64,000 bases of DNA from an uncultured Prevotellaceae bacterium (GTDB taxonomy: Bacteria > Bacteroidota > Bacteroidia > Bacteroidales > Muribaculaceae): the NCBI GenBank assembly GCA_900318205.1, contig ONJS01000008.1, positions 310,001 through 374,000 on the forward strand, read 5' to 3'. A program made the position numbers and the translations under genes. Under the pieces are notes generated by a model. It was given only the letters and a program-made list of their open reading frames with translations, searched no databases and was not told the origin of the DNA. Positions 16,094-24,247 of this stretch are shown here, one piece after another (position 1 is the stretch's first letter; the number at the start of each line of letters is the position of its first letter).

Positions 16094-17587
16094 ATGTCTA
16101 TTTACTGGAAAAACGTGCTCTTTTTTTTGTCGTTGCTTGTATTCCTTGCCCCAAGCGCGGTAGGCCAGGCCACCTTGCGCCCACGTGGAGACGTGAACTG
16201 TGATTGGGAAGTTACTGTCTCAGATGTGAACGTTTTGATTGATATGGTACTTAGCGGAACTCCATACCACGCATTATACACCTATGCTGCCGACCTCAAC
16301 CAAGACAAGGAAATCAACATTTCAGACATCAATACCCTGATTGACTATGTTTTAGGCGGAGAACCGAGCCCTATGCCGTCCATTTCTGGAAGTCTCCCGG
16401 TGCTCTATATCATTACAGAAGGCCACCGTGATATAATCAGCAAAGAAAAAGAAGACTATCTGCACGCCCTATGGTGGCTTGATGCGACAGGGTTTGACGG
16501 GGTTGAATCTATCGGCTCGGAGCAAAATCCACTTGGTATGCAAATCAAGGGCCGGGGGAATTATACGTGGACAGCTTTTGACAAGAAACCGTTCCTGCTC
16601 AAGCTAGACGAGAAGCAGCCGTTGCTGGGAATGTACAGCAACAAACACTTTTGCCTTTTGCCTCATGCCGATGACGAGTTCGCCTATCTGAAGAATACCG
16701 TAGGTTTTGAATTGAGCCGCCGCATCGGGTTGGAATACACGCCCATGCAGGAACCATTGGAAGTGGTGCTCAACGGGCAGTACATCGGGCTATATTTCCT
16801 CACCGAGAAAATCCGCGTCGGCCGCCACCGCGTTAATATCGAAGAACAACTTGATTTGGAAACCGATTCTTCCAAAATCACAGGCGGCTGGTTACTTGAA
16901 ATTGACAACCATCCAGACGACAGCGACGGATTTATCTATATCAATGAGCGATCAGGCAGCAGTGACTGGCATGACTGGATTGCTTTCTCCTACCACTCTC
17001 CAGAGGTGCTGTCATATTTGCAGAAAGATTATATCAGGCAATTTCTTGTTAACACAAATGATGCAATCTACAACAGCGACAAGTCAGATGTCGAATGGGA
17101 GAAGTACATTGACATCCATGAGCTGGCTAAATTCTATATAGTTGGGGAAATGATGGACGACCTAGAGCACTTCTACGGGAGTGTGTTCATGTTCAAGCAC
17201 CGCGGTGACAGCACAAAGCTCATTTTCGGTCCAGTGTGGGATTTTGGCAACTCGTTTAGACGCTGGAGCGATTATGCGGGCAGAGAGTTCGACCACTTCA
17301 TCTATGAACAACCCACCCCTTTCGTGTCCCACTGGATAGGCGAGATAGCGAAATACTCTCATTTTCAGGAAGTCCTCAGGGAAGAATGGCTAAAATTCAG
17401 TCAGACAGGGTTTAATGGTTTGGATATAGACCTGTTCATTGATGACTTTGTTGAATCCATCAGAGTAGCAAATCAAGCGGATGCTATCCGATGGAGCGAC
17501 AGGAGTCTTGATGAACAGAAAGACGCATTTAAATATTGTATCCATAAGAAAATAGAGTGGCTGGACTTCATGTGGAACGATCGATAG
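16094..17587 (+). CDS. Secreted dockerin-like / CotH kinase-fold protein
   Basis: 497 residues from the ATG at 16094. A signal peptide (ending about SAVGQ) is followed by a dockerin type I-like pair of calcium loops: DVNCDWEVTVSDVNVLID and DLNQDKEINISDINTLID (about 32-90). The rest is a CotH domain: KGRGNYTW, KKPFLLKLD, MYSNKHFCLLPHADD, LNGQYIGLYFLTEKIRVGRH, GGWLLEID and the metal-site motif GPVWDFGNSF. CotH of Bacillus is an atypical protein kinase that phosphorylates spore-coat proteins; CotH-fold proteins in Bacteroidales are secreted and of unknown target. The 14 codons after the TAG stop remain open in the same frame and read REIYIHQGKKTFVL before a TAA at 17630-17632, resembling the end of a secreted-protein tail. 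Confidence 0.8.
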   Translation: MSIYWKNVLFFLSLLVFLAPSAVGQATLRPRGDVNCDWEVTVSDVNVLIDMVLSGTPYHALYTYAADLNQDKEINISDINTLIDYVLGGEPSPMPSISGSLPVLYIITEGHRDIISKEKEDYLHALWWLDATGFDGVESIGSEQNPLGMQIKGRGNYTWTAFDKKPFLLKLDEKQPLLGMYSNKHFCLLPHADDEFAYLKNTVGFELSRRIGLEYTPMQEPLEVVLNGQYIGLYFLTEKIRVGRHRVNIEEQLDLETDSSKITGGWLLEIDNHPDDSDGFIYINERSGSSDWHDWIAFSYHSPEVLSYLQKDYIRQFLVNTNDAIYNSDKSDVEWEKYIDIHELAKFYIVGEMMDDLEHFYGSVFMFKHRGDSTKLIFGPVWDFGNSFRRWSDYAGREFDHFIYEQPTPFVSHWIGEIAKYSHFQEVLREEWLKFSQTGFNGLDIDLFIDDFVESIRVANQADAIRWSDRSLDEQKDAFKYCIHKKIEWLDFMWNDR

Positions 17588-17678
17588 CGCGAAATCTACA
17601 TCCACCAGGGCAAGAAAACCTTTGTGCTGTAACCCACGATATTTATACTTGTGAATATAGATGATGAGGGCGGTGAAA

Positions 17679-17870
17679 ACACGCGACGCCTTGTCAAGTT
17701 ACTTGCATCGGGCGAGAAGGACGTGCGCACCGCCACAGCCAAGAACGGGAATGTTAAGCTCCTGAATGTTCCCGTCGAAACATATTACCTCAGGCATCAC
17801 CAACACCTACACCGGCGACAAGTACAACGATACCAAGAATAACCGTCCCAACCGACGACTCAACCGATAA
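17679..17870 (+). pseudogene. Decayed partial copy of the Ig-like lipoprotein 3' end
   Basis: Bases 17679-17796 match 11215-11332 of the Ig-like lipoprotein gene (shared peptide LLASGEK.VRTAT.KNGNV.LLNVP), with a one-base deletion in the CGACGCCTTT stretch that shifts the frame. The match then jumps about 270 bases and 17797-17870 matches 11606-11683 (GITNTYTGDKYNDxKNNRP, then NRRLNR and stop). The result is a deleted, frameshifted fragment with no start of its own. It lies between the CotH gene and tRNA-Leu and, together with the intact gene, brackets the AT-rich accessory segment. Confidence 0.88.
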
Positions 17871-17940
17871 TAAAACACCCATTCACATCGGCAATAACCA
17901 TTAAAATTACTTTTTTTCAACATTTTTTTCGGCAAAAGGC

Positions 17941-17969
17941 TTGCATATTAAAAAAATGTACTACCTTTG
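17941..17969 (+). promoter_or_regulatory. Promoter of the tRNA-Leu gene
   Basis: TTG at 17941-17943, an 18-base spacer, then TACCTTTG at 17962-17969, 37 bases before the tRNA. Confidence 0.65.
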
Positions 17970-18006
17970 CACCGCTAAACGCAAAACGAATTGCGCAAAG
18001 CCACAC

Positions 18007-18091
18007 GCCCAGGTGGCGGAATTGGTAGACGCGCACGTTTCAGGTGCGTGTGCCGCGAGGTGTGCGGGTTCGAGTCCCGCCCTGGGCACCA
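18007..18091 (+). tRNA. tRNA-Leu (anticodon CAG)
   Basis: An 85-base cloverleaf with encoded CCA. The acceptor stem GCCCAGG pairs with CCTGGGC. The anticodon stem CACGT/GCGTG encloses the loop TTCAGGT with anticodon CAG. A long variable arm, typical of type II tRNAs such as Leu, precedes the T arm (GCGGG TTCGAGT CCCGC). It reads CUG codons, which are abundant in the GC-rich genes of this window. Confidence 0.96.
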
Positions 18092-18095
18092 AAGG

Positions 18096-18138
18096 GAATC
18101 CCCGACAATCACAACGGTTGTTGGGGATTCTTCTTTTT
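18096..18138 (+). terminator. Intrinsic terminator of tRNA-Leu
   Basis: GAATCCCCGACAA (18096-18108) pairs perfectly with TTGTTGGGGATTC (18118-18130) and is followed by TTCTTTTTC. A textbook terminator five bases after the tRNA. Confidence 0.85.
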
Positions 18139-18192
18139 CTGCTATTACCAACGTTTTTCAACAACTGAATAGTCTGATCAATCTGAGGGCAT

Positions 18193-18265
18193 AATAACAT
18201 GAATGCCCATGAATGGACCATAAATAAAATTATTCATGAATTTATTCGTGGCTATTCGTGTTATT
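18193..18265. terminator. Large imperfect hairpin after menE
   Basis: AATAACATGAATGCCCATGA pairs imperfectly with TCGTGGCTATTCGTGTTATT across an AT-rich loop. It abuts the menE stop (18266) and resembles the hairpin at 43304-43360 (shared GAATGCCCAT and ATTCGTGTT), so it seems to be a family of repeated terminator-like hairpins. Confidence 0.5.
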
Positions 18266-19270
18266 TTATTCTGCTGATTTTTGTTGGGCGAGGGAGGCGG
18301 CAAGATTGCGGGCTGGCTTGCCGTTTGGAGTCATGGGTAATTCGGGAACGGCAAAGTAGCGTTTGGGGCGGGAGAACTTGGGGAGAACTGCCTCGCTGGC
18401 AACCTTAGCGGCTGCAATATCGTCTTGAGTGCCTTGTAAGAGCATGACTACCACTTCGCCGAACTTGGGGTCTGGACACTTGGTGATGAGGAAGGGGCAA
18501 GAGATGTGCTGTGCCAACGCTTGCTCCACCTGCTCGATGTGGACCTTGACACCGCCCGTGATGATGACATTGTCGATGCGTCCCAGCACCCTGAAGCGCT
18601 GTGTGCCCTGCTCCATCTCAACGACATCGCGCGTGACCAGCCGCTCGGGGCAAAGGTGTGGAGCGTCAATGACGAGGCATTGATCTTCATTGACTGAAAG
18701 GGTGACACCAGGCAAGGGAGTGAACCACGACGACGCAGCACTGCCGCTCACGCGGCGCAGGGCGATGTGGGACAACGTCTCGGTCATGCCATAACTGTGC
18801 CAGATGGCATTTTCAAAGCCTCGCAATTCATCCTCCAACGAAGTATCCAACGGTCCGCCACCGATGATGATGTGACGAATTTTGCCCAATATCTCACGCT
18901 CGCGCGGCACCTGCAAACTGTTATACACCTGCATCGGCACCATAGCGGAAAAATCCAGTTTTTTGCCCATTTCATCAGAGAAATCGGGCATGGCAAGGGG
19001 GTGGCTTGAGGGATTAACTGTCATCAGTCGCAAGCCTCGCTCCATGGCACGCACCACCATCATCTTGCCAGCGATAAAGTCCACACTCATGCACAGCAAG
19101 GCCGTATCTCCCGGCTTGAGTCCAAGGAAATCGCAGGTCATGCGCGCACTGGCCAGCATACGACGCTTCTCGACAAGCATCACCTTGGGGGTGCCTGTCG
19201 AGCCGCTGGTGTGCACCTCTACGGTGTCACTAGCGTCGTGCCATTGTGCTATGAACTCATCAACAGTCAT
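18266..19270 (-). CDS. menE: o-Succinylbenzoate-CoA ligase
   Basis: 334 residues of the AMP-forming acyl-CoA synthetase family, on the short side as in other Bacteroidales MenE. It joins CoA to o-succinylbenzoate in menaquinone synthesis. Motifs: HTSGSTGTPK phosphate loop (20-29), SYGMTETLSHIALR, GRIDNVIITGGVKVH (hinge and A8 region) and PMTPNGKPAR with the catalytic Lys. It is the last gene of the menF-menD-menB-menC-menE run, separated from menC by 170 bases containing two dispersed repeats. The assignment is secure from the operon context. Confidence 0.9.
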   Translation of the reverse strand: MTVDEFIAQWHDASDTVEVHTSGSTGTPKVMLVEKRRMLASARMTCDFLGLKPGDTALLCMSVDFIAGKMMVVRAMERGLRLMTVNPSSHPLAMPDFSDEMGKKLDFSAMVPMQVYNSLQVPREREILGKIRHIIIGGGPLDTSLEDELRGFENAIWHSYGMTETLSHIALRRVSGSAASSWFTPLPGVTLSVNEDQCLVIDAPHLCPERLVTRDVVEMEQGTQRFRVLGRIDNVIITGGVKVHIEQVEQALAQHISCPFLITKCPDPKFGEVVVMLLQGTQDDIAAAKVASEAVLPKFSRPKRYFAVPELPMTPNGKPARNLAASLAQQKSAE

Positions 19271-19310
19271 TTTTTTCAGTGAGGAGTTAGAAGTGAGGAG
19301 TTAGGAGTGA
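19271..19310. repeat. Dispersed GAGGAGTTAG repeat, copy 1
   Basis: TTTTTTCAGTGAGGAGTTAG is followed by AAGTGAGGAGTTAGGAGTGA. The same 40 bases occur at 59370-59409 after a SusD gene. The element is built of an 11-base unit, a type of tandem intergenic repeat common in Bacteroidales. Confidence 0.7.
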
Positions 19311-19357
19311 TATTAATCGTTTTGGATACATTACCGATACAAAACCTCTAGTAACAT

Positions 19358-19401
19358 CAACGCCCCCTAACCCCCTCTAATCTTAGAGGGGGAATTGTCA
19401 A
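19358..19401. repeat. Dispersed hairpin repeat, copy 2
   Basis: Same element as at 1810-1852: CAACGCCCCCTAA then the palindrome CCCCCTCTAA-TC-TTAGAGGGGG and GAATTGTCAA. Here it sits in the menC-menE spacer. Confidence 0.75.
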
Positions 19402-19440
19402 TGTGCTGATTTACAGTAGATAATTCCATCTAACTGAAAA

Positions 19441-20478
19441 CTATACTCTGTACCATAGTTTGTCGCCGTGGATGGCGATGGGCATCTCAATGTTGTCGGT
19501 AAACAGTTGGCCCGTGCCCAGGCCCTGAGGCATGGTGATGTCGGGGCCATAGACCTCGGCAGCAAGGTGGGCAATGGCATTGAGGCCCACGTTGCTCTCA
19601 AGGGCACTGGTAATCCAGGAACCGATGCCGCGTTCACGCGCCAGCGCAATCCACTCGCGGCAACCAGCCATACCACCGTGTAGCGACGGCTTGAGGATGA
19701 TGTACTGGGGACGGATGGTGTCGAGCAACTGGCGTTTGCGCTCCAGGGTGTTCACGCCGATGAGTTCCTCGTCCAGGGCGATAGGCAGCGGCGAGACCTC
19801 ACACAGGCGTGCCATCTCCTGCCACTGGCCCGCCATGATGGGTTGCTCAATGGAATGAATATCACAGGCTGCCAACTGCTGCAATTTGTCCATCGCCTCG
19901 ACAGGCGAGAAAGCACCATTGGCATCCACGCGCAACTCAATGCGGTCGCTGCCATAACGATTGCGCAGACGACGTATCAGCGCCATTTCATCGGAGAAAT
20001 CAATGGCTCCAATCTTGATTTTCACACAGGAGAAGCCTTGGGCGAGTTTCTGTTCCAGGCGTGCCGCCATCGTCTCAAAATCTCCCATCCACACCAACCC
20101 GTTGATGGGTATGCCCTCCTCGCCACGGGCAAAGGGGGTATCGGACAATGCCGTACTGCCGCCGCGATGCAGTTGTAGCCACGCCGTCTCCAGTCCGAAT
20201 AGCATCGACGGCACATCACGCAGGGCATCCACGTCGATACCTCCACGCGCGCACACGTCATCACAATTGCGCCACAGCACAGTGTCATAGTCTGGCAAAT
20301 CGTCGCAACTCAGTTTGGGCAACGGGGCACACTCTCCCACCCCGACGATGCCTGGCAGATCATCGCTGGTGAGGTGCACAAAGCGGCTCACACGCGTGTG
20401 GTAAACGCCACGCGAGGTGCCCGCCGGCTCCTTGAAATGAAACGTGCGGGTGGTGATGTCAATGTGGTAACGGCTCAT
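19441..20478 (-). CDS. menC: o-Succinylbenzoate synthase
   Basis: 345 residues of the enolase superfamily. It dehydrates SHCHC to o-succinylbenzoate. Key residues are visible: the KxK base motif in CVKIKIG, the metal ligands in DANGAF, SIEQPI and ALDEELI, and ILKPSLHGG with the second Lys. The start codon overlaps the menB stop by one base (TGATG), so translation is coupled. Length and motifs match Bacteroidales MenC. Confidence 0.94.
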   Translation of the reverse strand: MSRYHIDITTRTFHFKEPAGTSRGVYHTRVSRFVHLTSDDLPGIVGVGECAPLPKLSCDDLPDYDTVLWRNCDDVCARGGIDVDALRDVPSMLFGLETAWLQLHRGGSTALSDTPFARGEEGIPINGLVWMGDFETMAARLEQKLAQGFSCVKIKIGAIDFSDEMALIRRLRNRYGSDRIELRVDANGAFSPVEAMDKLQQLAACDIHSIEQPIMAGQWQEMARLCEVSPLPIALDEELIGVNTLERKRQLLDTIRPQYIILKPSLHGGMAGCREWIALARERGIGSWITSALESNVGLNAIAHLAAEVYGPDITMPQGLGTGQLFTDNIEMPIAIHGDKLWYRV

Positions 20479-21305
20479 CAGGGCAGATAAGGATACTGGT
20501 CAAAGTCGGGTTTGCGCTTCTCGAGGAAGGCCTTGCCACCCTCTTGGGCCTCATCCATGCAGTAATACAGCATGGTGCAGTCACCTGCCAGCTGCTGGAT
20601 GCCAGCCTGACCGTCGAGTTCGGCATTGAGACCCATCTTGATCATGCGCAAGGCAAGCGGTGAGCGTTCCATCATCGTCTGTGCCCACTCAACGCACTCG
20701 TCCTCAAGCCGTTCCAGGGGCACCACCTTGTTGACCATGCCCATCTGCTCGGCTTCGCGGGCAGTATATTGACGGCAGAGGAACCAGATTTCGCGTGCCT
20801 TTTTCTGACCCACGATGCGGGCGAGATAGGACGAGCCGAAGCCCGCGTCAAAGGAGCCCACCTTGGGACCCGTCTGGCCGAAGATGGCGTTCTCGCTGGC
20901 AATCGTCAGATCACACACCACGTGCAGCACATGACCACCACCGATGGCATAGCCGTTGACCATCGCGATGACGGGCTTGGGCAGGCGACGTATCTGCATC
21001 TGCACGTCGAGCACGCTCAGGCGGGGCACGCCCTCGCTATCGACATAGCCACCACGTCCCTTGACGTGCATGTCACCACCAGCGCAGAAGGCTTTATCTC
21101 CAGCGCCAGTCAACAGTACGACGCGGATGTCGGACGCTTCACGGCAATGGTTGAAGGCCTGGGACATTTCCAGGGTCGTCAACGGCGTGAAGGCGTTGCG
21201 GTAGCGCTCGCGGTTGATGGTAATCTTGGCGATGCGGTCATATTGTTCAAACAGGATTTCCTTGAAGTCAAATCCCTCAATCTTTTTCCATTCTCTCTTT
21301 GCCAT
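20478..21305 (-). CDS. menB: 1,4-Dihydroxy-2-naphthoyl-CoA synthase
   Basis: 275 residues of the crotonase fold. It closes the naphthoquinone ring of o-succinylbenzoyl-CoA. Diagnostic segments: [74 protein letters not shown] and MKEEPLxxR-equivalent [14 protein letters not shown]. The start [17 protein letters not shown] is typical of the family. It sits 41 bases after menD across a small tandem repeat and overlaps menC by one base. Confidence 0.97.
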   Translation of the reverse strand: MAKREWKKIEGFDFKEILFEQYDRIAKITINRERYRNAFTPLTTLEMSQAFNHCREASDIRVVLLTGAGDKAFCAGGDMHVKGRGGYVDSEGVPRLSVLDVQMQIRRLPKPVIAMVNGYAIGGGHVLHVVCDLTIASENAIFGQTGPKVGSFDAGFGSSYLARIVGQKKAREIWFLCRQYTAREAEQMGMVNKVVPLERLEDECVEWAQTMMERSPLALRMIKMGLNAELDGQAGIQQLAGDCTMLYYCMDEAQEGGKAFLEKRKPDFDQYPYLP

Positions 21306-21309
21306 ATTA

Positions 21310-21346
21310 GTTTAAAGTTTAATGTTTAATGTTTAATGTTTAAAGG
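21310..21346. repeat. Short tandem repeat of TTTAATG
   Basis: GTTTAAAGTTTAATGTTTAA followed by TGTTTAATGTTTAAAGG fills the spacer between menD and menB. A low-complexity intergenic repeat of the Bacteroidales kind. Confidence 0.65.
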
Positions 21347-23002
21347 TTATATATTGGCATTTAATGCTTCACTTGCTTGTTGCCAGACACGGCGGTCGCG
21401 GGCAACGTCGGTAACGACTTCGAGCAGGCGAGGGCGGTCGCTGTCGTCCTGAATGAGCCAGGTGATACCGCTGTACAGGTCCTCGCTGCCGTATGCAGCC
21501 CTATACTCCACGCCATGCTGGGCACAGCAGCCCTGGGCATGGGTCGTGTGGCCTGCGGCAATCATCGTATCACGGGCAGGTGAAGCTTCCAAGCCAGGCA
21601 GTTGGGCAAAGATGCCGCCACCGCCATTGTTGAGCAACAGGATGCGCAGATTGCCATGCAAATTACTGTTCCACAATGCGTTCTGGTCATAGAAGAAACT
21701 CAAGTCGCCTGTCACACACAGTACCCTGCCGTCGGTCGCTGCGGCACAGCCTGCAGCAGCCGAAGTCGTCCCTTCGATACCGTTCACGCCACGGTTGCAG
21801 CGTACATGCTGCCCAGCAAACAGATTGGCAAGACGTACGGGTTGGCTGTTGGCGAAATGCAGCACAAACGGCTCACCATATTCCTGTACCGACTGCAATG
21901 CCAATTTAACCGCCAGCATTTGGGAGAAATCGGGCCGTAATGCGTCAAAATGCGCCTGAGTTTTGTCCAATGCCTCATTCCAGCGGTCAGCAAACGGATG
22001 AGAAGGTTCACCATCAAACAGTTTTCCTAAAGCCTTCAAGGCTTGACGCTCATCGCACCTGATCACTTGAGTCAAGTGGCCGAAAGTATCATGGATTTCT
22101 CCGTCCTTGCTCACCTGAATCATAGGCACATTCTCCAAACGGCGCAGGTAAGCCTTGATGCGCTTGCTCACCAATGTGCCTCCCATGTAAATGATGAAAT
22201 CAGGATGATAATCAGTATCCTGATCTATGACAGGCAACAGTTCGTCAAACGATACACCGCCATCGTCGGCACCCAATGACTCAGCCAGGACAGCGATGTG
22301 CGGTTTTATGCCATCCAGACATTCACGGGTAACAACACCCTGCGGCAGCTGACCAATGACCAACATGGATTTTCCAGCCGATTTTACGGGCTTCAGCGAC
22401 TCAAGAACCGCCATTTCATCGGGAGAAATCGCTCCTGCCTGGATGATGCGTTCCTGCGGCAATGACGCAACTGTAAAGTTGAACAGCGGTTCGTCGTAGG
22501 GCACATTGATGTGTACAGGACCACCCTGCTTAGCGGCTATCATGGCCTCATTGGCCATGCGGTTACAATGCCAGCGGGTGAGGTCATCGTACGTCTCCAT
22601 GAGGTTCACATCCCTGAGCGTAAACCGTGACAAGGCACCCGGCTGGTCGATGGTCTGTCCCATCTGCTGGCCGATGTGCGCCATGGGACGGTCGGCACTG
22701 ACGACCACCAGCGGCAGGTGGCGATGAAGTGCCTCGGCCACCGCAGGAGCCAAGTCAAGCAAGGCAGTGCCCGAGGTGACACATACCACCACGGGTTCTC
22801 CTGTCTGCTCAGCCATGCCCAAAGCAAAGAAGCCGGCACTGCGTTCGTCGGTCACAGGATAGCAGGTGACCTGCGGGCACTCGTTGAGGTTGTGCACAAT
22901 GGGCGCATTGCGCGACCCGGGACACACCACAGCACGGGTAATGCCGTGCCCCAACATCACTGCACACAAGATATTGATATTTTCCTTATCACTATAACTC
23001 AT
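21347..23002 (-). CDS. menD: SEPHCHC synthase
   Basis: 551 residues from the ATG at 23002 (MSYSDKENINILC); an in-frame ATG seven codons earlier overlaps the upstream gene's spacer. This thiamine-diphosphate enzyme condenses isochorismate with 2-oxoglutarate, the first committed step to menaquinone. Visible: VVCPGSRNAPI, DERSAGFFALGMA with the essential Glu, TSGTALLDLAPAVAEA, SADRP, and the ThDP/metal motif CVTGDLSFFYDQNALWN with LLNNGGGGIF. It follows the DUF1016-type nuclease gene by 21 bases. Confidence 0.96.
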   Translation of the reverse strand: MSYSDKENINILCAVMLGHGITRAVVCPGSRNAPIVHNLNECPQVTCYPVTDERSAGFFALGMAEQTGEPVVVCVTSGTALLDLAPAVAEALHRHLPLVVVSADRPMAHIGQQMGQTIDQPGALSRFTLRDVNLMETYDDLTRWHCNRMANEAMIAAKQGGPVHINVPYDEPLFNFTVASLPQERIIQAGAISPDEMAVLESLKPVKSAGKSMLVIGQLPQGVVTRECLDGIKPHIAVLAESLGADDGGVSFDELLPVIDQDTDYHPDFIIYMGGTLVSKRIKAYLRRLENVPMIQVSKDGEIHDTFGHLTQVIRCDERQALKALGKLFDGEPSHPFADRWNEALDKTQAHFDALRPDFSQMLAVKLALQSVQEYGEPFVLHFANSQPVRLANLFAGQHVRCNRGVNGIEGTTSAAAGCAAATDGRVLCVTGDLSFFYDQNALWNSNLHGNLRILLLNNGGGGIFAQLPGLEASPARDTMIAAGHTTHAQGCCAQHGVEYRAAYGSEDLYSGITWLIQDDSDRPRLLEVVTDVARDRRVWQQASEALNANI

Positions 23003-23023
23003 AATCAAAGCATGTAAAGCCAC

Positions 23024-24232
23024 TCACAACTCTTGATTGTTCAAGAATTCGTTACGGTCGATATTCTCCATCAAATAGTTGCGTATTTCGTCCTCGGACG
23101 GTAATTGTAAACGATATTTGCTCACAAAGAGGTTTTGAGACATTCCTTCAGTTGCATACTTAACTGTGGTCTCACCATAGTCAGTGCATAGCAGTAAACC
23201 AATAGGAGGATTATCATCAGGCTGCATCACCTCATGACGATAATAATTGAGATAAAGGTTCAGCTGTGACGCGTACTCGTGACGGAAACGATCAATCTTT
23301 AAATCAACAATGACATGACACTTCAAGATGCGATGATAGAAAATGAGATCGGCCTTGAAATAATCTTGATCAACCAGAATTCGCCTCTGCCGTGCTTCAA
23401 AACAGAATCCCTTTCCCATTTCGAGCAGGAAATGTTGTAAATGGTTCAAAATCTCAGCTTCAAGTTTACTTTCAGTAAAGATATCCTGTTGCTGCAAACC
23501 CAAAAACTCCAAAGTTACTGGATCATGGATGGCATGTTGTGGTTGCATCACCTCAGATCCCGTTTCAGCAAATTTCCTCAATGCAAGTTTATCCTTGGAT
23601 AGCCCCATGCGCTCAAAATAGAGCGATGACACTTGGCGGTCTAACTCCTTAACTGTCCAACATCCAGCAATTGCTTCCTGTTCATAAAAAGCCCGCTTAA
23701 TGTCGTCATCAATTGATGAAAGATACAGCAGACTTGTGAAATTGAGCCGCTGAAACAACTTGTCAGGTGGAGTTTGATATTGTTCCAATTTGGCGGTTGC
23801 TAACCGCCAAATCTCATTCTCTTGATTTTCAACATTTTGCAATTTGGCGGTTGGTGACTGCCAAATCTCAAAAGATGCTATATCATTATTCCCCTGTACC
23901 AATTTCCCGATAAATGAAATAACTTTAGGCCCCAGTTGCGGATAGCGACTATAAAACAATCTGAATTCCCTCAATCGGCGAGCATTTAGGCCACGACGGT
24001 TGATTTTGGCAGCAAGATTATTAAGCAGTTGAGTGCCATATTGGGCTCGATCCTTCCCACACTGCTCATACTCAACAATATGATGGCCAATGAGCCAGTT
24101 GCGGGCAGTGAGCGATAAATTAATTGCATGGGTGGCCTGAACTTGCATGACATCCTGTACCTGAATAATCTGCTGCGAGAGCTGGTCAATTGTCATTTCC
24201 TCATGAGAGCCTGTAGAAAGACGATGTTCCAT
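23024..24232 (-). CDS. DUF1016 / YhcG-type PD-(D/E)XK nuclease inside the men operon
   Basis: 402 residues. The N-terminal DUF1016_N domain is recognisable (RNWLIGHHIVEYEQCGKDRA, then QYG, NRRGLNARRLREFRLFYSRY). The C-terminal nuclease domain shows the PD-(D/E)XK core: KADLIFYH with the acidic residue, then HVIVDLKIDRF with DLK. Between the domains lies a low-complexity region with two related units, EIWRLATAKLE and EIWQSPTAKLQ, encoded by palindromic DNA repeats. The family is often near restriction or mobile DNA and its biochemical role is uncertain. Here it is inserted tightly between menF (15-base gap) and menD (21-base gap) and must be cotranscribed with them. Confidence 0.87.
   Translation of the reverse strand: MEHRLSTGSHEEMTIDQLSQQIIQVQDVMQVQATHAINLSLTARNWLIGHHIVEYEQCGKDRAQYGTQLLNNLAAKINRRGLNARRLREFRLFYSRYPQLGPKVISFIGKLVQGNNDIASFEIWQSPTAKLQNVENQENEIWRLATAKLEQYQTPPDKLFQRLNFTSLLYLSSIDDDIKRAFYEQEAIAGCWTVKELDRQVSSLYFERMGLSKDKLALRKFAETGSEVMQPQHAIHDPVTLEFLGLQQQDIFTESKLEAEILNHLQHFLLEMGKGFCFEARQRRILVDQDYFKADLIFYHRILKCHVIVDLKIDRFRHEYASQLNLYLNYYRHEVMQPDDNPPIGLLLCTDYGETTVKYATEGMSQNLFVSKYRLQLPSEDEIRNYLMENIDRNEFLNNQEL
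23786..23868. repeat. Two palindromic repeat units inside the nuclease gene
   Basis: The 29-base unit starting CAATTTGGCGGTTG occurs twice, 54 bases apart. The first forms a perfect hairpin, ATTTGGCGGTT / AACCGCCAAAT (23788-23798 with 23802-23812, 3-base loop). The second has the same outer arms (ATTTGGC / GCCAAAT, 23842-23848 with 23860-23866). Both stay in frame. Confidence 0.75.
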
Positions 24233-24247
24233 AACGGCAAAATTAAT

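Noticed and set aside
17651-17842. 63-codon open frame as a small gene
   Set aside because: Its sequence is a frameshifted fragment of the Ig-like lipoprotein gene, so it is recorded as a pseudogene.
11700-18091. Integrative element inserted at tRNA-Leu
   Set aside because: The accessory segment lies on the 5' side of the tRNA, there is no integrase, and the duplicated sequence is a protein gene end rather than a tRNA 3' end.
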